64,000 bases of DNA, taken from assembly GCA_977006965.1 (NCBI GenBank), contig OZ345369.1:1364001-1428000 (forward strand), given 5' to 3'. This document shows, one piece after another, positions 55,800-64,000 of this stretch (the stretch's first letter is position 1; each line of letters begins with the position of its first letter). The notes under the pieces were generated by a model, which worked only from the letters and a program-made list of their open reading frames with translations, had not been told where the DNA came from and ran no database searches. The stretch is from Phymatolithon calcareum (lineage: Eukaryota; Rhodophyta; Florideophyceae; Hapalidiales). The position numbers and the translations under genes are program-made.

Positions 55800-57400
55800 A
55801 GAAAGTCGATGACTCTTATGCCAAGGGTGCCTACGTCTCATTGAGCGTCGACGGATGGCTCACCCCGACGGACCGCAAATGGCTTGGATTTTGCCGCTTA
55901 CTTAGACCGCTCTACTCTGCTGATATCTCTCTCGATGTTAGCCGTTTCGAAGATTTCACTGAAGTCGGGAGACGGAAAAAGACATTACCCGAGAGTTTGA
56001 AAACGAAATCGAAGACATGAAGCACAAATTGGAAGACTCCGATGGATCTGGTCTTGTTTGCGATATTTCTGATTCGGCCTCCGGAAATGTCACCGCGAAG
56101 AAGCACCTTCCGGAAACGGTTCCTGCAGTGTGTATCCCGGCATGTTTGCGCATCAAATCAACCTCATGGCCGGGAACGTGTAGTCTCATGCAAGCACAAA
56201 ATCTGTGGTTCAGAGAGCTAGACAGGTTGTTTCCTTTTTTTAACATCTTTCCAAAGCAAAGAGAGGCTCTGCAGAAGTTCATGGTCGAAGTGTACTCACA
56301 GAAGTTTGAGCTCGACACTCAAGGTGATACCCGTTGGTACTCTCACTACGGTCTGATTTTAAGTCAATTCAAATCTCGACGAGCTCTTCAATTATACCAG
56401 CAGTCTTTATCGGACTCTGATCCTATCTTGTTCAAGGAAAAAGCTTCTTCAGCTTTGGATGCCATTGGCAGTGCATCATTTTGGTCGAATTTCGATCTCA
56501 TCTCTGAGATATTAAGGCCTCTCTCCATTGAGATTGGCGTTTTGGAAAGGAAAAGAGCGCACCTGAATGATGCATTGAAGTCCCACGCAATAAGATACTG
56601 CCCCGATCTCATGATGAACACTGTGGAAGGAACAGATCCAAATTGGTGCAGAAGCGTGAATATTTTAAGTGGAATACTCTTGAAGATGCTCTTCCAGTCA
56701 TCAGCGTTGGAGATGACTCTCTCTACAGCCTGTGGCGGACCAGTTTGGACTTTCATTCCAAGTCGACGTCACGCCAGATCGCTGAACGTCTTCTTTCTAC
56801 GGCAGCTAATGCTGCAGATCTCGAGCGGGTGTGGAGATCAACTCTTTTAACATTCTCGTCCCGACGCCGCGCTTGACTCATAAGACGGTTCTAAAAAGTA
56901 TTCGGATTAAGGCTGATAATGCGATGCAGCTTAAGAATAGGGAAAAATTGCAAATGACGAACGAAGCAGTTAAGGATGCTGTCGAGAATACCTTGAATGT
57001 GTCGACCGATACATCCCTAGGAGAGAGCTCAGAGGGTGTGTTTGTTCCTGCAGATTCGGGCGTCTCTCCTTCTGATGGAGATATTTATGGCTGAGATCGC
57101 GATTCTGTTCAAGCCGAGGAGATGGACAATGCACTGGGCAGCTTGGATGCTGCACTAGAGGATGAAAACTTGTCTAGTCGGGTGGATAAGCTTCTTGACG
57201 CCACGTCACCGAACGCTCAGACTCTCTCTGTTCTCTCGGTAGCCGAACTGGATGCCCTACTTGATGACGAAGAGTCATCCACAGCAGGTTCTGTAAAGAA
57301 GAAGAGGCACATGCCCGGGTTTAGAATAGTGAACCGTTCTGTTGAGAGTTTATTTGACATCAATGTTTACAAAAGAGAGCAGAATTGGCAAATTATGTAG
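55800..57400 (+). pseudogene. hAT-like transposase (DUF659-type), frameshifted
   Basis: SLSVDGWLTP at 55838-55867 is the first catalytic block of this group. After frame changes, HQINLMAGNV near 56151 and VVQRARQVVSFF near 56205 match the conserved middle; they lie in a different frame from the long 56017-56850 frame, which supplies GDTRWYSHYGLILSQFKSR and FWSNFDLISEILRPLSIEIG. The dimerisation end is at 56770-56870 (IAERLLSTAANAADLERVW) followed, one more shift on, by RLTHKTVLKSIRIKA. The frame from 56831 continues past an in-frame TGA at 57092 to 57400 with an acidic tail (LDALLDDEES). At least four shifts and stops. N-terminal zinc finger not identified. Inactive. Confidence 0.72.
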
Positions 57401-57409
57401 ATTAAAACC

Positions 57410-58730
57410 AGAAGCCTAAGGTAGTGGTTAATAAAGTTCTGTGCTTTATGTTGAAGAGTTCTTAGTCTCGACAGAAGTAGTCAAATTCTGCAGATGAATT
57501 TGAAGTCGTTCTGGAAACAGAATCACAGCTACTTCTCGAGCTGTACAAGTCCTCAGCTGGTTTCCAGTGGACTGTAGAGAAATGCAGCTAGCACAGAATA
57601 GGCGTGCAAGTGTGGGGACGAATACTTGCAATTGATCACTCAACTATTGCTCGTGCACTTGTCTCAGATGAGATAAACTCTTTATCATAAAGCAATAAAT
57701 AGAAATAGGTATAGCCGTATCAGAGAACGACAATTTGGCTCAAGAATTTAAAGTTCTAGTATCAGACTGTTCATCTTGTGGCTTGTTCTGTCAACACTTG
57801 AAGATCATTCTTGATTTCATACAGTTCTTACTATTTTATTGGTCAAAGATAAATTACAGTCAGAGCCCTTAACCCTTCTGGGACGGTAGGATGCCGGCGT
57901 CCCAGAACAAAGTGCCAATAAAATTACATTGAGAAGAACTTTATCAGTGCTGCAGGCCAATAAGGGGCGCTTTTGAATCTGTACAGAAAAGACGTGTGAC
58001 TCCAACGTGACCTGGAATAGTCACCACTCTATGAAACAACGGCAGATAGCAATCGCACGTGAAAAACGAACTTGCATACAACCTTCAGTAGCTTAGTCCC
58101 AAACATTCTTCCGTCAATCACATCGACCGTGTTCGTCTGAGATCAATGCAGAACCGATCGCTGCTCTTTTGACTTGCAGAACGCAGTGAGACGAAGACCA
58201 GTCGACCCCATATACGCTTCGGGATTTCATATCGCACTTTGCTCGTCATATTCTACCCCTCGCGACGCAAGAAATAACATCGCCTACCGTCCTCCGCACT
58301 AGTTTTTTGCGTACCGAGCTTTCGCGGTAATAATGGATCCCTGCCAGTTCTGTGGGGTGGAGGAATCCTGCGAATGGGAATCAGTCAAGGAAAAATTGTG
58401 GAATATGGGAAGAACCTGAAAGTTTTGAACAACGAAGGCGTTGACAGCGACAATAACAATTTAGGAAATTAGTCTAGCGCTTCTACGTAAATGAGACATA
58501 TGGGAACCTTGGAAAGAACAAGAGGGTGAAAATTCTACATTGCGTTCTTGCCGGTATTCGTGCCGAATGGCCCGATGTGCACGCATCGTACATGGGTCAC
58601 AAAGAAAAATAAATCTGTAACTTCCCAAAGTCGAGCTGGATCACGTAAATGAGGTATGGAAAGGCGAAAAAAGGGTCAGATGCCTCTTGTGAGAAGTGTG
58701 GAAACAAAATGAGAAAATAGCCCGCATTCC
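57410..58730. other. No gene; possible piggyBac end
   Basis: At 57869 TTAA is followed by CCCTTCTGGGACG, and a hairpin with perfect 10-bp arms (TTCTGGGACG, 57876-57885, and CGTCCCAGAA, 57898-57907) lies within it. TTAACCC is what a piggyBac end looks like, and the transposase of that type ends 0.87 kb away. No partner end beyond 60.8 kb was found, so this is a suggestion only. Confidence 0.3.
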
Positions 58731-58735
58731 CGCTC

Positions 58736-60817
58736 TCAGTTTTGCAGAGATATTGTTTCAAATGATCCCAAGTTTGTGGAAGTTCTTCTCCTCTTGTCCG
58801 TGTGCGCCAAATTATTGCATGTATCGATTGCTCTCGTAATTTCAGGTCTGTGTCGTACAGCGTCAACATTGTGGAATATTGCATGGCAGTTTGTGTGAAA
58901 TCCCTTTCCGCACGCAGCGCACGCTTGGGTCACCCTCCGCTCCAAATTTCTTGCAGAGAAAAGAAAGCAGCGCAATCGTGCGCCATTATTAGTCTCTTGG
59001 AGAACGTTCTCAACTTTCGCGAAGGCAGCTACAAGGGCCGCATCGTCTTCTGATACAATGGACGGGGAATTCAAACCTTCGGCGCATTCTTCACCGGCCA
59101 CCATTTTTTCTGCAGAGAGCTTTCTCGGCCGTGGCGGGCAGAATCTCGAAAAACCGTCGTTACCCTCAAGCGCAGTCAGCTGTTCAAGAACACGGCGCTT
59201 GAACTCTTGAAAGGAAATCTTGGGCATATCAGGTCGGCTTTTGCTCAGGTCTTCGTACAATGCGAACGCATGTGAACAAGGACATGTTCAAGCGCTTTTC
59301 TGCTCTCCGGGTTGGGCTCGTTGACCGCTTTTGCTCCATACGATCGACACTGTTCATGAATATGTTGTATGCCGCTATTACAGCAGGCACCTGTATGACA
59401 CTCCTGTGGAACAGCTCATTTCCAGTCCATATCCGCACTACACAAAGCCCGTTCACGCAGTCCACTGCCTCACGGTCTGTATTTCGAAGTAGGTCCTTCG
59501 AAGGAGTTTTTCTCAAATCATTTTAATAGAAGAGGACAATCGTTTTGTATTTCCACAGAATAAACCCGCCATTCGCCAAAATTGATCCAAGGTTTTCGGC
59601 ATTTTCCCAAATCTCATCGAGCTCTTCTGCGGTAGGGGAGTCATTTTGTTTTCCTGTCTCCCTGTCGCTCTGTTCGTGGTCCTTATTTTCATCTCGAAAT
59701 ACTCTTGTGCTGCCCTTCCGTCGCCCTTTACCTCGTATTGGTGCTTTTCGTGATGTAATGATCTCCAGGGCTGTTTTTTTGGAATGCATTGCCAAATGAG
59801 TGTTAGAAGTATTGGCCAAGGGGAATTTAGACGCTTACTTGGATGTTTTTCCTTGTACTGAGCCGGTCTTTCTGGATGAAGGTTTTCCTCTTTGTCGAAG
59901 AGTTTGGCGGGGTAGATCTCTTGCGCGTACCAAAATCCATTTGAAATCCTTCTTGGCATGCTGAACCATAGCTCTGTTACTTCCTTCTACGTAGTTGGCA
60001 CGCACAGTTCCAATGACGGGCACTTCTCCTTGTGTCAAATCGAAAAGCGTTTTTGCCATTGAGTGTCTTGTGTAAAAGATGTCTATGAAACATATTCTCC
60101 TTCCTTGTCGGGCCTCCAGGCGTTGTGTCTGCTGGCTTACCATGGCGGCCCATAATGCTGTAGCGGAATCCTTTCCTTCGTTCGACATGAATATTCATCG
60201 AGCGCAGTGGAAAAGAGAAGCACCGCGAGCTTCTGACATTGGTTTTGGAAGTGATTCATCAGTTCTCTGCTGTGCCAAAGCGGGTCATAGGCTTTCGTGT
60301 ACTGATCGATTTCGTTATCGACGTAGAGCTTCACAGTTGCGCGAATATTTGTGAATCGATCTAGATGCATAACCCTCCGAAAGTTCGAGTGCCCGAGGAA
60401 TGGCTTTAATGACCAATAGTCCTTGATGCAACATTGGCGAGATAATGGCATGGCTAATTCAATCCCACTGTATGCATTAAGCTCCGTTACAGACACGTTG
60501 GCTTTCAGAACAGTACTTCGGTTCGCAAACTGCCGGAGGAGGTCCATGGTTTGCGCTGGAAAGAATATAGGAAAGAGACCATACTCTTTGTCTCTCTCAT
60601 ATGCCTCCTTGATCCGTTCGGGTTGCAATAAATGAAGTCTACTCGACTGCTTGATATGTTGGATGTATTGAGTGCCTGTGCTGTTATTTGCATTGGTCTC
60701 TTTATCGACAATCCAACCCCCGTTCTCGATATCCCTTTGTGACTCTGATTCCTTGTCACTTTCATGTTCAGAATCGTCTAGTTCACGATTGATAACTTGT
60801 CCCTCGTCCAGAGCCAT
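58736..60817 (-). pseudogene. piggyBac-like transposase with stops and frameshifts
   Basis: Minus-strand blocks in order: an acidic N-terminus (60817 onward); TELNAYSGIELAMPLSRQCC and CIKDYWSLKPFLGH; TALDEYSCRTKER, the first catalytic Asp block; after a frameshift near 60190, FIDIFYTRHSMAKTL and IGTVRANY, the second Asp block, with Asn of DNFYT changed to Ile. The same frame passes two stops (59835, 59523) and reaches VPAVIAAYNIFMNSVDRMEQ, the third Asp block (59516-59229). A further shift leads to the C-terminus (59260-58736), ending in a C-X2-C zinc ribbon (ACAACGKGFHTNC) in which an upstream CxxC has one Cys replaced by Phe. All three Asp positions remain, but the frame is broken at least four times. 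A charged insertion (KGRRKGSTRVFRDENKD) lies between the second and third blocks. Confidence 0.78.
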
Positions 60818-60819
60818 AT

Positions 60820-63320
60820 CGTCACGCGATGGAGCAGCGACAGAGCAGTTTGGTTTGTGGAATTACTTTCTAGATGGCTTCTATAGGCTATTTTCAGAGA
60901 TTTGGCTCCTCGCTTCCGGCGTAGGGACGACGACGTCCAGTAGACAACCTACCAATCAATTTCTTTTCGCTAGCTGTAATTGTCCAAGACAACATAACTG
61001 AATTTCTTTGCACCAATTACATTCTAACAATTATGGGCCTTTAAAGTCCCGTAATATTCCCTTCCCAAAAAGGGTTTTGTGTATAGTGCTACCGCGTTAG
61101 TAAATCGTTCCTAAGAACATTTCGAAAGATCATGGCCAAAATTATGGGTAAACTGCGCTATTGCGTACCACGCTCGAAATGATCAAAATTCAACAATATT
61201 TCAGTATCATACACAATGCATCATATAATTGCAGATTAATGCAAACTTTAATCTAGCCAACACCTTTCCCTTGGCTACTCAGTTTTGAGTTCCCGCTATT
61301 TGTTTGAATTATTTTTCCCATGGCAAAACGCATGTCTATTTAGAGCAGGGATCCACTTTTTTATTTCCCTGGGGCTAATTATTTTGCACTTAGATAGGGC
61401 AAAACGCCTTCTCTTATGATAAATTTCTTGTAAAATAGATTTCTGGCCTCGCCGTTCGAGATGCTCTAAGTCGTTACTAAGATTACCAAAGCGTTACCGG
61501 CCAGGTGACACTTTCATACTTTGGGGTTACCGGTAAGTCTACTCAGGGGGTACAGAACCCACCAACAAAAGGGGGGATACAAAACTGTTCTAAATATGGT
61601 AGTTTTAAAAACAATTTCACTGCTTTGAATGTTTTAAAAGTAGAAGTTATAGAATTTCTTAGTCGATGCTTAAAACCTTCTTCTTAGCCCATTGGAGGGG
61701 AATTTCATGAAACGTGCGTTAATCATAGTGCTTAGACAAGTTCTAAAGAGTTCGTAAGTGCGACTTGAAGACTAGGTTCTGCAAATGGAACCATGTCAAC
61801 TATCAACGAACCTCAAAACGAAACGACAACGTTTTTCGTCATTAAGGTCGTCTCGTCTGCCGTCCTCGTCTTCTTCGCGACCGCAGTAGTGGCCAAGTCG
61901 CGTTCGAGCTTCATCTTATAGGCCGTACGAGGTTATAAAATCTCCAATATTGCGCCAGATATATCACGATGTATTGAAAACGTTAGAAATTTTGATCTGA
62001 TTTTGTAGTTGGAAAAAAACCCAAATAAAGCCCTGTCTGTGCTCTCGCAGGAACTAGAGTCGAAGAACGAACTACGCCTTCTCTGGACGGTCTACAGGAT
62101 TTCGCATCAATTTTCTCCACCATTTGAAAAAACAGGACGACTTCAAACACAGTACCGATGAAGTAGCGATACCTTCCTTTCGACTGTGAGTGATGATGGA
62201 CGAAGGTCACGGACAACATGCATTGCTGCAGTTCCAGAATTATAACCCAACGAAGCTGCGCGAAACGAACGAGAGATATTTGTGCGGAAATAGAAGAAAT
62301 ATTGAGGGATTCTCACTAATGTTCAACTGTTGAGGTTTATTCTGAGAGACCCTGAATGTGGCAACATAGGAGAAATAGTTGTGCTAGTTATGAGAACCGT
62401 GCTTGAACATCATGTTGTATTTCTCAAATTTCAAGAGCTCGAATTTGCAATTTTGTATGCTACATATGTTCAGAAGCGCAGATACCGCCTGGCTGTATTT
62501 CAAAATGGAGCGCGAGACATTTTTCTCCTCACTTGCGGCTACTTCTCTTTCGAATAAGATCTCAATGCGCCTGCAGTTTCCATTAACGGGTGACCTGTCA
62601 GTTCTACAAATATCAACAATGGTGAATCATACTGTACAATATAGTTCCATTCGATCAAACGGAACGGCAATAATTGTACTTGTGTACTAGTCCCTGTAAT
62701 TTAGATTCTGTCGGATCCAATCTTCAACTAAACAGAATTGGAATTTATCAATTCCTTTCTTGACTGCAACTGTTTCGGCACACAAGCCCGGTCGATGAAA
62801 TCGGGCTCATTTTCATAGTCATTCTTTTTGTGAGACTTACTAAAGGTCAACGAGTCAGCCATGGGTACAGCTGGAGGATAACGCCGACATCCACGCGCTT
62901 ATTGTCTCTGTTTGTCTTCTTCTGGACATAGCTGGCGTGTCTCATTTCCTCTTTATTAGTGCAGTCTGTCCCGCACTTTTTCCCCTCTCTCCTCTCATGG
63001 TCTATTCTTACTCATATAACGTCGGGTTTTCTTGCGCCTGGCGTTACAAAAATATTATCCTGATTTATTGCAAAAACGTTTATAACAATAATTAAAATGT
63101 TGCTATTTTTTATTTCCTAATAAAAATATCTTTAAAACTAGAAAAAGTAGATATTCTTTACCATCTTTTGCAAAATCATAGCGTAGTAAAGTGCTATTGT
63201 ATATGTGATGTCGGGTAAGTAGTTCATTCGAGTGATATGGGTTATATTTCAGCAACCGCTAATGAAGACTACGATTAAGACAACCGAGATGAACTTCAAG
63301 ACAGGAAATGTTGAGGAACG
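60820..63320. other. No recognisable gene except one doubtful small frame
   Basis: A+T-rich. Frames are under 100 codons and lack motifs. The segment around 61500-61680 has no structure that I could interpret. Confidence 0.4.
61793..61921 (+). CDS. Doubtful 42-residue frame with one membrane span
   Basis: ATG to TAG encodes MSTINEPQNETTTFF followed by a hydrophobic stretch VIKVVSSAVLVFFATAVVA and a short basic end. A single transmembrane helix with basic C-terminal flank is plausible. No family is recognised. It is too short to distinguish from chance, and it could be the first exon of something longer. Confidence 0.15.
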   Translation: MSTINEPQNETTTFFVIKVVSSAVLVFFATAVVAKSRSSFIL

Positions 63321-63329
63321 TGCTCCTTC

Positions 63330-64000
63330 GTGTAGCCTGCTTGTAACGTACTGTCGCGTATACAACGCGAGCGCTTGATAGCAACAGAAACAGGAGCAGC
63401 AGCTCCACAGCGAACACCAGTCGCTACTTTACTTCACTTCAACCTCGTTCGCCAAACCGAGCAGACAGCTCGAATAAACACAGCAAAACCAACCGACCAA
63501 CACAGATTGATAACACAGCTGTAGAACAAACACCCACAGGTTTCTTCTTCCTTGTTCTAGCCCGTCCGTGGTCCGCGCTTAAATACCTTCCACACCCACG
63601 ACACGCGGGGAACTGCCCCGGCATCCTTCAGGAGTATGGCAGCGGTCGCTTAAGCGCACAGCGACCGCACCAGAGCGACAAACATGTGCTCAAAATATCC
63701 CGTGCGCAACGGAAACACCAACCGGAAATCCCCTTCCGGTACTCAATTCAGGGCCACAGGCGAACGCGGTCGACACGCGCGCCGCCCATTAACTACTCTC
63801 GTACACGACAGTGAAACTCACGTCGCCATCGCGCCACTGCAGTGAGCGCTAGCGCCGCCTCTTGCAAGATTCAGACCGACGCGCCCAATTCAATGCGCAC
63901 CTCAAGCCGTCATTCCCGAATCCCCACGGCCGTCCGCACGCCGCCTCGCGTATGCTACTCGCATGGGCGCCACGAGTAAATTGTCGAGATAGCAAGCGCG
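63330..64000. other. Abruptly GC-rich terminal segment, possibly LTR-derived
   Basis: From about 63330 GC rises clearly above the A+T-rich DNA at 63050-63250 and CpG-containing strings (CGCGTATACAACGCGAGCGC, GTCGACACGCGCGCC) become frequent. On the minus strand it has TATTTAAG near 63580 and ends ACGTTACA near 63341, which could be the 3' boundary of an LTR. No AATAAA on that strand, no primer-binding site and no second copy can be seen, and the 5' boundary would lie outside the window. Confidence 0.25.

Noticed and set aside
55236-55841. 201-codon minus-strand frame, the second longest here on that strand
   Set aside because: Composition (runs of F, S, W) is unlike a conserved protein, no motif is found, and it overlaps the start of the plus-strand hAT remnant; read as an antisense shadow.
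1-64000. CRISPR arrays, bacterial operons, rRNA genes
   Set aside because: No regularly spaced direct repeats with unique spacers, no close-packed codirectional genes and no rRNA-like conserved blocks were found. Introns and transposon types point to a eukaryotic nucleus.

Overview
The window is eukaryotic nuclear DNA. Coding segments are interrupted by short GT-AG introns, there are no operons or Shine-Dalgarno-spaced genes, and most recognisable protein-coding sequence belongs to eukaryotic transposons (MULE, hAT, piggyBac, pogo/CENP-B-like, non-LTR retrotransposons). The sparse, intron-poor genes in a dense field of decayed transposons would suit a red alga (florideophyte type), but this is an inference from overall character, not from a diagnostic gene.

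The only genes that look intact are three plus-strand paralogues at 30.1-31.0, 35.3-36.2 and 42.0-42.8 kb. Each encodes a GATA-type zinc-finger protein of about 250-280 residues with one phase-1 intron of 94-103 bp cutting the finger loop at the same codon. The finger has an enlarged C-X2-C-X22-C-X2-C loop. It is followed by a conserved helix-turn-helix-like basic segment and conserved C-terminal boxes. They look like a tandemly amplified family of transcription factors; nothing else functional is recognisable between them.

Layout: 0.2-2.6 kb is a MULE with 82-bp terminal inverted repeats and a 10-bp target duplication, containing a nested hAT-type element with an 8-bp duplication. 2.6-8.2 kb holds a piggyBac scrap, two retrotransposon tails and unassigned DNA. 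8.2-9.5 kb is a nearly readable hAT transposase. 10.5-12.3 kb is a second, more decayed MULE. 14.3-18.3 kb holds pogo/CENP-B-like fragments. 18.8-23.5 kb holds a cluster of broken non-LTR retrotransposons that share a 3' tail. 24.7-28.3 kb holds low-complexity repeats and unassigned remnants. 30-43 kb is the GATA cluster. 44.5-46.3 kb is a non-LTR element whose RNase H domain appears to contain a Tudor-like insertion. 46.8-47.4 kb is a piggyBac-type and 49.85-50.18 kb a hAT-type non-autonomous element. 55.8-57.4 kb is a second hAT transposase and 58.7-60.8 kb a piggyBac transposase. The last 0.7 kb is abruptly GC-rich and perhaps LTR-derived.

The transposon proteins all carry stops, frameshifts or missing domains, so the window reads as a transposon graveyard around a small amplified regulator family. 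The observations I would follow first are the Tudor-like insertion in the RNase H, the GATA finger with its long loop and intron-in-finger structure, and the precisely bounded nested MULE/hAT insertion. Several long near-perfect palindromes, two of them just upstream of the third GATA gene, and a retrotransposon tail with a hairpin that seems to vary in a compensatory way also deserve a look. No virus gene, toxin gene, rRNA, confident tRNA or CRISPR array was seen.
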